A stretch of DNA of 26,779 nucleotides from JBQTHP01 sp052389755 (lineage in GTDB: Bacteria; Pseudomonadota; Gammaproteobacteria; Steroidobacterales; Steroidobacteraceae), in assembly GCA_052389755.1 (NCBI GenBank), contig JBQTHP010000107.1, positions 1 to 26,779 of the forward strand, read 5' to 3'. A program made the position numbers and the translations under genes. The notes beneath the pieces are model-generated. The model was given only the letters and a program-made list of their open reading frames with translations, searched no databases and had not been told where the DNA came from. Below are positions 14,985-22,085 of this stretch, one piece after another. Numbering within the stretch: position 1 is the stretch's first letter; each line of letters begins with the position of its first letter.

Positions 14985-15129
14985 TCGAGATGACCCGCTT
15001 CGCGTCCGAGTCGGCCAAGCCGCGTTCCACCATCACATGAAATGCGAGCTCCCGAACGATCTCCTCAGGGGAGCTGTCTTCGGGCTGCTCTTCGATAAGG
15101 CGGGTGAGTTCTTCCTTAGCCGTGGACAT
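14935..15129 (-). CDS. Cassette 3: antitoxin partner of ParE-like toxin
   Basis: A 64-residue acidic protein (STAKEELTRLIEEQPEDSSPEEIVRELAFHVMVERGLADSDAKRVISNDEMARRIRTW). The ending around VISNDEMARRIRTW is the typical toxin-binding helix of small ParD/RelB-like antitoxins found with this toxin type. A good GGAGG site precedes the ATG at 15129. It is intact although its toxin is damaged. Confidence 0.78.
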   Translation of the reverse strand: MSTAKEELTRLIEEQPEDSSPEEIVRELAFHVMVERGLADSDAKRVISNDEMARRIRTWRNLDR

Positions 15130-15188
15130 AGGCGAAGCCTCCGTGAGGGCGTCAATGCTGCCACAGCCGCTGGGCACCCGCGAATGGC

Positions 15189-15318
15189 GCATAACGTCCG
15201 CGTTGAGCAACGCGCGGCATCGCTGCCGCGGAACGAAGGCACTTGATTAAGAACGTCGACATCCCTGGGACCTCATCGAAGCTACTGGCCGCGCGTTTGC
15301 TCCAACGCGTTGTTAGAC
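15189..15318 (-). repeat. attC-4 (variant centre)
   Basis: 130 bp. Outer and inner boxes follow the common plan, but the centre differs and is shared only with attC-6 (GCACTTGATT and the CATCGAAG-like region). Left box GCATAAC (15189-15195), right box GTTAGAC (15312-15318). Confidence 0.9.
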
Positions 15319-15612
15319 GGTGCGCTCCTCGTTGAGCTGAGACCAGATGCGCGTGGCAACTTCAGCATACTTCTCTTCGCTACCCGCAACATCCGCTCCG
15401 AACCACCGCGCGAACTCTTCGTGAATTATGCGACGGAGCAGCTGTTCCGAGGAGGCCTCCTTTAACCGCGGCAGGATTGTTCCAATTTCCGGTGAGTATT
15501 CATCGAGAGGTGCGCCTCCGCTGATAAGGCCGACCGGATCTGCCTCATTCAGAGCTCGAGTGATCGCGCTTCGCAGCGCCTTGAAGTGAGCCTTACCCTC
15601 GCGATTCGCCAT
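15313..15612 (-). CDS. Cassette 4: hypothetical protein
   Basis: A 99-residue soluble, mostly helical protein (HFKALRSAITRALNEADPVGLISGGAPLDEYSPEIGTILPRLKEASSEQLLRRIIHEEFARWFG). The DPVGL...DEYSPEI pattern is reminiscent of DUF1871-like proteins, but I cannot confirm that. The ATG at 15612 is chosen; upstream the frame only reads through attC-5. The stop TAA is inside the attC-4 R'' box. Confidence 0.75.
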   Translation of the reverse strand: MANREGKAHFKALRSAITRALNEADPVGLISGGAPLDEYSPEIGTILPRLKEASSEQLLRRIIHEEFARWFGADVAGSEEKYAEVATRIWSQLNEERTV

Positions 15613-15621
15613 TTCCGCGCC

Positions 15622-15719
15622 GTCTAACGATCGCGCTTCAGCCGCGAAGGCGTGCGGAATGCCGTCATTTCTTACGCAGTCGACGGCGCGCCTTCGTCGG
15701 CTGCAAGCGCTGGTTAGGC
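15622..15719 (-). repeat. attC-5 (short type, 98 bp)
   Basis: Inner boxes GCTTCAGCCG against CGGCTGCAAGC, different from the main family but with the same two extra bases on the same side. Left box GTCTAAC (15622-15628), right box GTTAGGC (15713-15719), the latter complementary to the left box of attC-6. Confidence 0.9.
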
Positions 15720-15744
15720 GGCGCCAGCCGAGCCGACCCACCGC

Positions 15745-16251
15745 TCACTCGATCTCGTCCTGCAACCGCGTGTTGTGACCCGCAGAGATACGCCAGAGAC
15801 CGCTCCGGTTCGTGATCACCATCGTTTTTCGGTATCGAAGGAGTTGGCCAGGCGACCGCTCATCTCCAGTCAGGTCGGCACGATCGTGTGTAACGGCGAC
15901 GATAGGCGTGAGAAACGTGACGTCCTCGACGGCAATCGTTTGCATGTGACTGTTCTTGTAAAAGGTCTGGTGGATAGCCAGGTGGCCGTTCTTGATCTCG
16001 TCGCGGCCGCGCCAGTACCCGCCGCGCCAGTGGACCCACGCGGCATCTTCGTGAAATAACGCCGCGAACGCATCCATGTCGTGACGATTCCAGGCGTCCT
16101 CGAATCCTTGGACTACGGCAAGGACAGCGGCCTTGTCGGCCGACGTCGACACGGCGGCCGGCGTGTCCGAACTGCTTCCCGCACCAGGACTCTGACAGCC
16201 AGTGACTGCCAGTAGGCCGCCGAGTAGGCAATAGCTGAGTTTTGTTTTCAT
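15745..16251 (-). CDS. Cassette 5: SnoaL-like (SgcJ/EcaC family) lipoprotein
   Basis: A 168-residue protein with a lipoprotein signal peptide (MKTKLSYCLLGGLLAVTGC; lipobox Cys 19) and a nuclear-transport-factor-2-fold domain: FEDAWNRHDMDAFAALFHEDAAWVHWRGGYWRG, then NLTGDERS-like DLTGDERSPGQLLRYRKTMV, then WRISAGHNT. The family (DUF4440/SgcJ-EcaC) has diverse or unknown functions. It should be anchored on the periplasmic side of a membrane. GGGAGG lies about 10 nt before the ATG. A close homologue of the same length is carried by cassette 20 with a different signal peptide. Confidence 0.85.
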   Translation of the reverse strand: MKTKLSYCLLGGLLAVTGCQSPGAGSSSDTPAAVSTSADKAAVLAVVQGFEDAWNRHDMDAFAALFHEDAAWVHWRGGYWRGRDEIKNGHLAIHQTFYKNSHMQTIAVEDVTFLTPIVAVTHDRADLTGDERSPGQLLRYRKTMVITNRSGLWRISAGHNTRLQDEIE

Positions 16252-16334
16252 GACGCGCTGCCTCCCGTGGTGTGGAGCGAAAATGGCGACTCCGCCGCTG
16301 CGACGTTTCCCCCAACGGCTGATCGAGGGCCTTG

Positions 16335-16484
16335 TCAGCCGCGTTGGCTTTTTGCCGCCTTGGCGGGCGCCACCCACGCTGCAGCTGCGACAATTGTGGA
16401 CATCCGCACGAGCGCAGTCCTTCGATCGATGGCGCTGCTGCCCTCAGGTTCCTGCGTGTCCACGGGAGGCCTTCGCGTTTGCAT
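16335..16484 (-). CDS. Cassette 5: orphan Tat-like signal-peptide ORF (49 aa)
   Basis: A short frame with an excellent ribosome-binding site (AAGGAGGT, 16494-16501) 9 nt before its ATG. It encodes a polar start, a twin-arginine motif DRRTALVRM, a hydrophobic stretch STIVAAAAWVAP, an AKA cleavage-like site and only a few residues more before TGA. It looks like the exported N-terminus of a protein whose mature part has been lost. It lies 83 bp upstream of the lipoprotein gene in the same cassette. Whether the peptide is made is unknown. Confidence 0.5.
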   Translation of the reverse strand: MQTRRPPVDTQEPEGSSAIDRRTALVRMSTIVAAAAWVAPAKAAKSQRG

Positions 16485-16564
16485 GTGACTTCCACCTCCT
16501 TGAAAGTCACGACGGGCGTCAGGTTTTCAAGAATGCACGAGCGCCTTGCAGCACGTCCCGTGCC

Positions 16565-16695
16565 GCCTAACGTCCGCGTTGACCGACGCGCGGCATCGAC
16601 GCCGCACAACGAAAGCACTTGATTGAGAACATCGACATCCGTGTTACCTCACCGAAGCTGCTGGCCGCGCGTTCGGCTCCAACGCGATGTTAGAG
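16565..16695 (-). repeat. attC-6 (variant centre)
   Basis: 131 bp, centre closely related to attC-4. Left box GCCTAAC (16565-16571), right box GTTAGAG (16689-16695); the latter is complementary to the left box of attC-7. Confidence 0.9.
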
Positions 16696-16696
16696 G

Positions 16697-16903
16697 CCAA
16701 GCTACTGCCAAGCTACCTGTAAGCGTCGCGCCGATCCGTATCCGCCACACATTCTCCGAACCCTCGAGCTTCTTACAGCCGGGCGGCCGAGGCGTTGCCG
16801 CCAACGCTTCGATGCGGTGTATCACGCGCCTCGCCACCGTCGGGTCAAGCGCCTGCAGCTCCTTTCGAGCTTAACGCGCAAAGAAAATCGCATACTCAGG
16901 CAC
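16697..16903 (-). pseudogene. Cassette 6: RelE-type toxin with nonsense codon and lost 3' end
   Basis: From the GTG at 16903 (overlapping the antitoxin stop) the frame reads PEYAIFFAR and then hits TAA at 16871-16873 where a Gln-like codon is expected. After it the same frame continues ARKELQALDPTVARRVIHRIEALAATPRPPGCKKLEGSENVWRIRIG, the classic RelE body. About 30 C-terminal residues, including the usual YRVVY strand, are missing: homology stops near 16715 and attC-6 begins at once. Two independent lesions make it a dead toxin. Confidence 0.82.
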
Positions 16904-17117
16904 GAGCCCGGCGCTTGCTGGATCGCTGCAGCAGGCGCTTGACCTGCGCCAGTGACTCGCGCGGCTCACGCCGCCGGCGCTGCACTAGGTACGCGTCGTA
17001 TAAGTCTTCCCAAAGGGCGCGGTGCTTCTTGAGGCTGATGAGCACCGCGCGCTTCTGACCGCGGCGGTCCACCACGAATTCCACGCCAGGCATGTCGACG
17101 GAGTGTTTGCTGTCCAT
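16896..17117 (-). CDS. Cassette 6: RelB/Phd-like antitoxin
   Basis: A 73-residue antitoxin: an N-terminal strand pair GVEFVVDRRGQKRAVLISLKKHRALWEDLYD, and a toxin-wrapping C-terminal helix RRREPRESLAQVKRLL. This pattern accompanies RelE toxins. The reading frame is intact although the toxin is dead. The stop TGA overlaps the former toxin start. Confidence 0.82.
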   Translation of the reverse strand: MDSKHSVDMPGVEFVVDRRGQKRAVLISLKKHRALWEDLYDAYLVQRRRREPRESLAQVKRLLQRSSKRRARA

Positions 17118-17125
17118 AGCGGTGG

Positions 17126-17131
17126 AGTATA
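17126..17131 (-). promoter_or_regulatory. -10-like TATACT before the cassette 6 antitoxin
   Basis: TATACT on the reverse strand, 8 bp upstream of the antitoxin ATG at 17117. Same hexamer and similar distance as before hicB. No convincing -35. Confidence 0.35.
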
Positions 17132-17150
17132 AACCTTGGGTCCGCTTGGC

Positions 17151-17248
17151 CTCTAACGCTGGCGCTCAGCGGCGCCGAGCGAGCGCTGCGAGCGAGGGAC
17201 CCCCGAGCCCGCAGGGCGAGGGGCGTCCGCTGGAGCGCCTAGTTGGAC
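17151..17248 (-). repeat. attC-7 (short type, 98 bp)
   Basis: Inner boxes GCTCAGCGGCGCC against GGCGTCCGCTGGAGC. Left box CTCTAAC (17151-17157), right box GTTGGAC (17242-17248). The unusual GG in the right box is mirrored by GTCCAAC at the left of attC-8, strong proof of the cassette boundary. Confidence 0.92.
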
Positions 17249-17256
17249 GTCAGCCA

Positions 17257-17682
17257 TTACTTCTCCGCCGTGCCGCCCTTCTCGAGGTAACGCACCGGCT
17301 CACCTTCGGTGTGCACGCGAAACACCAATAGCTTCACGCCCTTTTTTTTCGTAACCACGGTGTGCATTTTTTTATACGGCACATGCGAAACCTTACCCGG
17401 CGTTTCCAGGACCGTGGGCTGCCCATCAATCAGGAGTTCCGTTTCTCCTTCCAAGCAGTAATGGAATTCTTCTCCGGGGTGCCAGTGCCGTTCCAAGGTC
17501 GTGTTGGGCGGGACTTCCACCAAGCTGACGATGACCACTCGGCCGGGCGTGAACTCCTTGGCCAGGGCCTTCTGGAATAGGTTTTCCATCTTTGGGTCCG
17601 GCTTGGATTCGGCGAGAGCATTGCCGCCGATAAAGGCGATGCTCACGACAACCAGCAGTAGTGACGCTTTTCGGATCTTCAT
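17257..17682 (-). CDS. Cassette 7: exported cupin-domain protein
   Basis: A 141-residue protein with a Sec-type signal peptide (MKIRKASLLLVVVSIAFIGGNALA) and one cupin domain. Cupin motif 1 is HWHPGEEFHYCLEGE, with two His and Glu as likely metal ligands; motif 2 includes TPGKVSHVPYKKMHTV with the fourth ligand His. Likely periplasmic. Such single-domain cupins are common next to oxidoreductases, but the ligand is unknown. GGGAGGTG precedes the ATG. It ends 8 bp from attC-7. Confidence 0.88.
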   Translation of the reverse strand: MKIRKASLLLVVVSIAFIGGNALAESKPDPKMENLFQKALAKEFTPGRVVIVSLVEVPPNTTLERHWHPGEEFHYCLEGETELLIDGQPTVLETPGKVSHVPYKKMHTVVTKKKGVKLLVFRVHTEGEPVRYLEKGGTAEK

Positions 17683-17746
17683 CTTGCACCTCCCTCTCAG
17701 TAGAAGAGAGCGATTGCCGTCACGCTCTCCCTATGTCTGTTCTGAC

Positions 17747-17872
17747 GTCCAACGCTCGCGTTGAGCGGCCGGACGTGCCGCTTGCCAGCGCGGCGAGCGC
17801 GCATACTTTCTTCCGCGCGCTCGGCGCGCCAACCACTGTCGTGTCACGGTCCGCTCCAACGCGTAGTTAGAG
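17747..17872 (-). repeat. attC-8
   Basis: 126 bp, standard family with CGAGCGCGC/GCGCGCTCG apical stem. Left box GTCCAAC (17747-17753), right box GTTAGAG (17866-17872). Confidence 0.94.
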
Positions 17873-18196
17873 CGCAGCTTCGGCTTCATACTTCTTCCGC
17901 ACTGCTTCGTACTCACGATAAGAGCGTCCGAACTGATCGGGGCAGTATTCCGACTCGAGCATATGCCGAGTAAGGCGATAGCTAAATCGTGGCAAGTAGA
18001 GTGAGACGCCGACTAGTACAACGGCCCAGCCGAGCGTCTCACGGGAAAGAAGCGGCGGCGATTCCGCTCCTAGCAACCATCGCACGACGCCTAAAGTTAG
18101 GCAGATGAACCACATCCAGCCAATGATGAAGTACTGCGCTCGGATGTGCGCAACTCGAAACCCCTCAAAGGCATCGCGACAAAAGTCGGGCAGCAC
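17867..18196 (-). CDS. Cassette 8: small membrane protein, function unknown
   Basis: A 109-residue protein with two hydrophobic helices (about residues 22-42 and 55-69) and a charged helical tail (SYREYEAVRKKYEAEAAL). The GTG at 18196 lies only 8 bp inside the cassette boundary; no clear Shine-Dalgarno is visible. The stop TAA is inside the attC-8 R'' box. I do not recognise the family. Confidence 0.7.
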   Translation of the reverse strand: MLPDFCRDAFEGFRVAHIRAQYFIIGWMWFICLTLGVVRWLLGAESPPLLSRETLGWAVVLVGVSLYLPRFSYRLTRHMLESEYCPDQFGRSYREYEAVRKKYEAEAAL

Positions 18197-18203
18197 GGCT
18201 GCG

Positions 18204-18305
18204 CTCTAACGTACCGCGCATCAGCCGCGCGACCCGCACGGCAGATCGTAACTCAACTGAAGGTATGATGATGCGGGTCGCGTCGGCTGCATGCGCTAGT
18301 TAGAC
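18204..18305 (-). repeat. attC-9 (short type, 102 bp)
   Basis: Inner boxes CATCAGCCGCGCGACCC against GGGTCGCGTCGGCTGCATG form a long stem with the two extra bases on the usual side. Left box CTCTAAC (18204-18210), right box GTTAGAC (18299-18305). Confidence 0.92.
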
Positions 18306-18321
18306 CGTGGCCACGCGTTTC

Positions 18322-19407
18322 CTATTGTCGCGTGCGAAGCTGCGGGAAGAGCGCCATAGCGTTTTCATTTCCAATCGCGCGGATGTCCGCGGCCGAGAGG
18401 CCTAATTCAGCCATTCCCGTGGCTGTTACTCCGATGAGACCCCATGGATAGTCGCTGCCAAACATGATCTGCGTCGTAGGAACGAGATTCATTAGCCCGG
18501 CCATTGCCGGGGGGTTCGCCGACCCGGCGATCTCATAATGGAGTCTTCGTAGCTCGTACTCGACGCCCTTCGGTACTTTTTCGGCGAGGTCTCTCATCGA
18601 GCGGCTTTGTCGCGAAATGCGTCCCGCAACCATCGGTAGCGTGCCGCCAGCGTGCGAAACAATGAAACGGATGTCGCGAAACCGAGCGAAGGAACCGGAG
18701 AACAGAAGGCTTGTGATCGCTCGTGTCGTATCGTGCGGTAGTTCTGTGAAAACGTAGGGCACAGACGGGATGAGATTTCGGCAGCAATCAGGGCCCGTCG
18801 GATGAAGGTACACCACCGCTTTGCGATGGTTAAGCTCCTCGAAGACGGCGGCGTAGCGTAGATCGCCCGGCCATGTTTCACCGTAGCTCGTCAACAAGAC
18901 AACGCCGTCGGCTTTGAGAATGTCGAGAGCATAGGCAATTTCGAGCAGACTACCTTCTGTGTCTGGCAGCGGTACCGAGGCAAAAAACCCAAAACGGTTC
19001 GGGTATGTCTCGACCAGTTCAGCCGCATATTCATTGCATTTCCGCGCCAGCGCGCGTGCCGCCTGCACGTCGCCGAACCATATCCCTGGTGTCGAAATCG
19101 ACAGGAGCGCGGTGACAACGTTGTTGCGGTCCATTTCGGCGAGCGCATTTTCCGGGGTCCATTCCAAGACTCGCTGAGGCAAATAGCCCTGCCCTTGCGC
19201 AACGACCCGATCTTTGGCTTCGGCCATGTAGAACGCCGGCAGTATGTGATGGTGAACGTCGATCAATTTTTGGCTGAAGGCCGGAGCAGCCTGCGTGTCC
19301 GTAAGCGATGAGCAGCCTGACACGGCAATACTTGAGCCGAAGCCGGCAAGGGCTGTCAGGAACTCACGTCGTGTAGCGACGTTTCTCCTCCGTCTCTTCT
19401 GGTTCAC
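18322..19407 (-). CDS. Cassette 9: exported amidohydrolase (ACMSD/6-MSA decarboxylase-like)
   Basis: A 361-residue metal-dependent hydrolase of the amidohydrolase-2 family. The N-terminus has a twin-arginine motif (TRREFL, R13-R14) followed by a lipobox-like VSGC (Cys 32), so it may be a Tat-exported lipoprotein. Metal-site motifs are DVHHH (near 50-54), HPTG in the middle, SHAGGTLP and GSDYPWG. Relatives decarboxylate or hydrolyse aromatic acids; the substrate here is unknown. The GTG at 19407 lies a few bases inside the cassette boundary. It is by far the longest cassette gene here. Confidence 0.88.
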   Translation of the reverse strand: MNQKRRRRNVATRREFLTALAGFGSSIAVSGCSSLTDTQAAPAFSQKLIDVHHHILPAFYMAEAKDRVVAQGQGYLPQRVLEWTPENALAEMDRNNVVTALLSISTPGIWFGDVQAARALARKCNEYAAELVETYPNRFGFFASVPLPDTEGSLLEIAYALDILKADGVVLLTSYGETWPGDLRYAAVFEELNHRKAVVYLHPTGPDCCRNLIPSVPYVFTELPHDTTRAITSLLFSGSFARFRDIRFIVSHAGGTLPMVAGRISRQSRSMRDLAEKVPKGVEYELRRLHYEIAGSANPPAMAGLMNLVPTTQIMFGSDYPWGLIGVTATGMAELGLSAADIRAIGNENAMALFPQLRTRQ

Positions 19408-19410
19408 ACG

Positions 19411-19480
19411 GTCTAACGCCGAAGCTCAGCCGCCGGCCGAGCCGAAGGCGAGACCGGTCGGCTGCAGCGCCGAGTTAGGC
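19411..19480 (-). repeat. attC-10 (short type, 70 bp)
   Basis: The shortest site in the array, similar in size to class 1 integron attC sites. Inner boxes GCTCAGCCGCCGG against GTCGGCTGCAGC. Left box GTCTAAC (19411-19417), right box GTTAGGC (19474-19480). Confidence 0.92.
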
Positions 19481-19487
19481 GCACGTC

Positions 19488-20159
19488 CTACAAGCCCCTG
19501 GCGACCACAATGTCAAAAACGCCGCGGCGAAGGTTGCCATCTTGTTGTAGATCTATCGCCAGGGAGGGTTTGTGACCGGCCCAGGGATCGTTGGCAATGA
19601 ACGGATCGCCCCTGAAGTAGAGCTGCGTCGTTACCGGGACGTGCAGCGACTCCATGACCCGAAAGTGAAGGTGCGCAGGTCGCGTCAGCCCCGCGTATTT
19701 CTCAAGCCCCGGGAGATTTGGCGGGACCGGGTATCGGCCCGGCACAATCGTCTCAATCTCGTATTGCCCCTTTTGATTGGTATACAGCATCCCCCGCAAG
19801 TGGAAGGTGGTGGCCTCGGTGAAGTTGCCTGGCTTGTTGGTGTCGTATAAGCCAGCGTCGTTCGCTTGCCACACCTCAATCAATGCCCCCGGCAGGGGTG
19901 TACGGCAATCTGAACTCAATACCGTGCCGGTCAGAATAAGCCTGTCACCGGGCTCGTCAGGTCCTGCCAGCTGGCTCCGAAACGGCGCGCCGAACCGATA
20001 GAACGGACCAAGTATCTCGGACTCGGTGAGCCGACAGACTTGCTTGGCGGCAAAAGCGGGGCCGCCCAGAAGCGCGCCCCCAAGTACCACTGCGCTCCTG
20101 TGCAGGAACGTGCGCCTTGAACCGGCCAAAGTCACCTTCGGGATCAGGTCCTTGCTCAT
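19488..20159 (-). CDS. Cassette 10: Tat-exported intradiol ring-cleavage dioxygenase-like protein
   Basis: A 223-residue protein. A twin-arginine signal (SRRTFLHRSAVVLGGALLGGPAFA, R15-R16) is followed by a catechol-dioxygenase-like domain. All four iron ligands are present: Y105 (GLYDT), Y143 (PGRYP), H163 and H165 (RPAHLHF). Cytosolic homologues open catechols or protocatechuate between the hydroxyls; exported members of the superfamily exist, with poorly known substrates. The ATG at 20159 has GGAGG just upstream and is preferred to a start at 20207. It could cooperate with the amidohydrolase of cassette 9, but that is speculation. Confidence 0.9.
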   Translation of the reverse strand: MSKDLIPKVTLAGSRRTFLHRSAVVLGGALLGGPAFAAKQVCRLTESEILGPFYRFGAPFRSQLAGPDEPGDRLILTGTVLSSDCRTPLPGALIEVWQANDAGLYDTNKPGNFTEATTFHLRGMLYTNQKGQYEIETIVPGRYPVPPNLPGLEKYAGLTRPAHLHFRVMESLHVPVTTQLYFRGDPFIANDPWAGHKPSLAIDLQQDGNLRRGVFDIVVARGL

Positions 20160-20207
20160 GTTTGCCTCCACTTTGGGTATTCGCACCCGCTGTAGATAAA
20201 ATGACAC

Positions 20208-20333
20208 GCCTAACGATCGCGTTGAGCGGCCGGACGTGCCGCTTGCCAGCGCGACGAGCGCGCATACTGTCTTCTGCGCGCTCGGCGCGCTACCAGCTGA
20301 TGTATCACGGTCCGCTCCAACGCGTAGTTAGCG
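20208..20333 (-). repeat. attC-11
   Basis: 126 bp, standard family. Left box GCCTAAC (20208-20214), right box GTTAGCG (20327-20333), complementary to CGCTAAC of attC-12. Confidence 0.94.
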
Positions 20334-20334
20334 G

Positions 20335-20625
20335 TCACTTGCGCGAGCGCCAATAGCCGGGTTTCCTGCGCTTGTGAGCCAGGGCAACGATTAATAGGGC
20401 GTCCAAGTCAACCCGATAGATGAGCGCAAAGGGGAAGCGGCGTAGCGCCACCTTTCGATGTTTCGCGTCGAGTCTGGGACCGATCTCGTTACGTTCAGCG
20501 ATAACGCTGCAGATGCGCTCGAGCTCAACGATAAGCTCGGACCCCAAGCCCGGTGCTCGCGCCTCGTAGTAGCGGGCCGCTTCCCGGAGCTCGCGTTCCG
20601 CGGCCGGGAGGAACGCAACATTCAT
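20335..20625 (-). CDS. Cassette 11: RelE/ParE-family toxin
   Basis: A 96-residue toxin: FLPAAERELREAARYYEARAPGLGSELIVELERICSVIAERNEIGPRLDAKHRKVALRRFPFALIYRVDLDALLIVALAHKRRKPGYW. The ALRRFPFALIYRV and AHKRRKPGYW segments are typical of the ParE group that pairs with TIGR02574-type antitoxins. Reading frame intact. The ATG shares its A with the antitoxin stop. Confidence 0.9.
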   Translation of the reverse strand: MNVAFLPAAERELREAARYYEARAPGLGSELIVELERICSVIAERNEIGPRLDAKHRKVALRRFPFALIYRVDLDALLIVALAHKRRKPGYWRSRK

Positions 20626-20858
20626 CAGCGCTTGAGTTCGTCGCGTGCGCGGCGAAATACCTCATCGGCCGGAACCGGCTTTACGAGCCCGGCCTCGAGT
20701 TCGCGGCTGCGTCGTTGCGCTTCCTCAAGCCAAGCCTGCTCGGCGTCAGCGTCGGCAGGCCCATCGAGCTCTTCGAGCAACGCCCTGAGTAGCCGTTCCT
20801 TCTCCGCCGGCGCAAGCGCTCTGATTTCTTGCTCGATCTCTGCCACAGCGCGTGCCAT
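20625..20858 (-). CDS. Cassette 11: addiction-module antitoxin (TIGR02574-like)
   Basis: A 77-residue acidic helical protein (EIEQEIRALAPAEKERLLRALLEELDGPADADAEQAWLEEAQRRSRELEAGLVKPVPADEVFRRARDEL) with the AEKxxLLxxLLEEL and E(A/E)xRRxxELxxG..KPVPAxEVFxRAR pattern of this antitoxin family. It precedes and overlaps its toxin. A TACACT hexamer at 20889-20894 (reverse strand) could be a promoter -10. Confidence 0.9.
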   Translation of the reverse strand: MARAVAEIEQEIRALAPAEKERLLRALLEELDGPADADAEQAWLEEAQRRSRELEAGLVKPVPADEVFRRARDELKR

Positions 20859-20913
20859 GCGCCTGCCCTCAACTTTTGACTAGCGCGGAGTGTACCGCCG
20901 ACCTGCCTGTGAC

Positions 20914-21042
20914 CGCTAACGCCCGCGTTGAGCGGCCGGACGCAAGGTGTCCAGGCGCGTCGAACGCGCACAATATTCAGGGCGCGTTCGGCGCGCCCAT
21001 CGCTGCCGTGTCACGGTCCGCTCCATACACGCGTAGTTAGAC
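20914..21042 (-). repeat. attC-12
   Basis: 129 bp, standard family, with 3 extra bases in the right inner box region (CTCCATACACGCG). Apical stem CGAACGCGC/GCGCGTTCG shows a compensatory change relative to its relatives. Left box CGCTAAC (20914-20920), right box GTTAGAC (21036-21042). Confidence 0.92.
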
Positions 21043-21046
21043 GCCA

Positions 21047-21487
21047 TTAAGCCACCGTACGAACCGTAAACCACGTTGCGGCTGCAAACAGAATGAGCGT
21101 TGAGGCATCAAATAAGGATTCGAGCCAATACTGTTCGGACAGCCACGCAGAAACCTGAACGCGCTTCGTATCCTCTGAGAACTCGCCGAGTTCTTCCATG
21201 TAGAGATACCACATGGCCGTCTTGTAAAGCAGTGCAGCGAAGACCTGAACCACAACACCGCCAAGGAACAAACCACTTACGACTCGCAGCAGATCACCAG
21301 CACGAAGAGCGTCGATCGCACCTGGAAACTGAGCCAGGAATACAGGCGCGCCGATTCCATAAGCCAGGAACCAAAGGCGCACGTTTCTATGTAGGTCAGC
21401 GTACGGTTCATAGAAGCCGGATTCCTTCCGAGAAGGAAGTTTGCTCGATGAGGCATCCGGCTTCAGCGGCCCTTGCTGCGGTTCCAT
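21047..21487 (-). CDS. Cassette 12: membrane protein, function unknown
   Basis: A 146-residue protein. The N-terminal 30 residues are polar. Hydrophobic helices follow at about 37-57, 68-90 and 122-144, separated by an acidic loop (YMEELGEFSEDTKRV). The ATG at 21487 lies 7 bp inside the cassette boundary with no obvious ribosome-binding site. Not recognised. Confidence 0.75.
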   Translation of the reverse strand: MEPQQGPLKPDASSSKLPSRKESGFYEPYADLHRNVRLWFLAYGIGAPVFLAQFPGAIDALRAGDLLRVVSGLFLGGVVVQVFAALLYKTAMWYLYMEELGEFSEDTKRVQVSAWLSEQYWLESLFDASTLILFAAATWFTVRTVA

Positions 21488-21494
21488 AGATGGC

Positions 21495-21620
21495 GTCTAA
21501 CGATCGCGTTGAGCGGCCGGACGTGCCGCTTGAAAACGCGACGAGCGCGCATACTTTCTTCCGCGCGTTCATCGCGCCAACCACCGCCGTGTCACGGTCC
21601 GCTCCAACGCGTAGTTAGCC
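21495..21620 (-). repeat. attC-13
   Basis: 126 bp, standard family. Left box GTCTAAC (21495-21501), right box GTTAGCC (21614-21620), complementary to GGCTAAC of attC-14. Confidence 0.94.
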
Positions 21621-21869
21621 GACGATCTTGTCGTACTCGGCATGTGTGCCGATCCAGAACCATGAGATTCCGTCGGACACATCGATGCCCAACGCACGGT
21701 AGTGAAGTCCGACACGCGCTACCCAATACTCTCCAACCTTCTTTAGCTGGATCGAGGGATGCCGCGGGTTCGCCTTCATCAGCCCGAAGCACCGGTCGGC
21801 AAGCTCGCGCACCTGCGCCGGTAGAGCCCGGTAGAAATACCAATACTCCGGGGCCGCGTGGTGATTCAA
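21615..21869 (-). CDS. Cassette 13: RelE/HigB-like toxin
   Basis: An 84-residue toxin (YWYFYRALPAQVRELADRCFGLMKANPRHPSIQLKKVGEYWVARVGLHYRALGIDVSDGISWFWIGTHAEYDKIVG). The GLHYRALG and IGTHAEYDK elements match a RelE-superfamily group often found in integrons. The start is a TTG at 21869 overlapping the antitoxin stop (TTGA). The stop TAA lies in the attC-13 R'' box. Frame intact. Confidence 0.85.
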   Translation of the reverse strand: MNHHAAPEYWYFYRALPAQVRELADRCFGLMKANPRHPSIQLKKVGEYWVARVGLHYRALGIDVSDGISWFWIGTHAEYDKIVG

Positions 21870-22066
21870 AGCTTGGTTGTTTTGCCTTCGGCGTGTGCAC
21901 GACGAGCTGCTTCCCCTAGCTTATCGAGCTTGCCGGCGCGAACGTCTGCCTCGATCTGCGCGTCCCATGCCTTCGCGTCCTGTTCCAGGAACCAATCGCG
22001 CAGCTTCGCGAACTCTTCGCGCGAGAGCTCTGCGATCTGGCGCTCAATGTCCTCGAGTTTTCGCAT
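21866..22066 (-). CDS. Cassette 13: antitoxin
   Basis: A 66-residue helical protein (LEDIERQIAELSREEFAKLRDWFLEQDAKAWDAQIEADVRAGKLDKLGEAARRAHAEGKTTKL). The LSxEExxxLRxWFxExDxxxWDxQIExDxxAGKLDxLxxxA pattern is a common antitoxin partner of such RelE toxins. GGAGG precedes the ATG. Confidence 0.87.
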   Translation of the reverse strand: MRKLEDIERQIAELSREEFAKLRDWFLEQDAKAWDAQIEADVRAGKLDKLGEAARRAHAEGKTTKL

Positions 22067-22085
22067 GAAAGGCCTCCGTGCTCAA

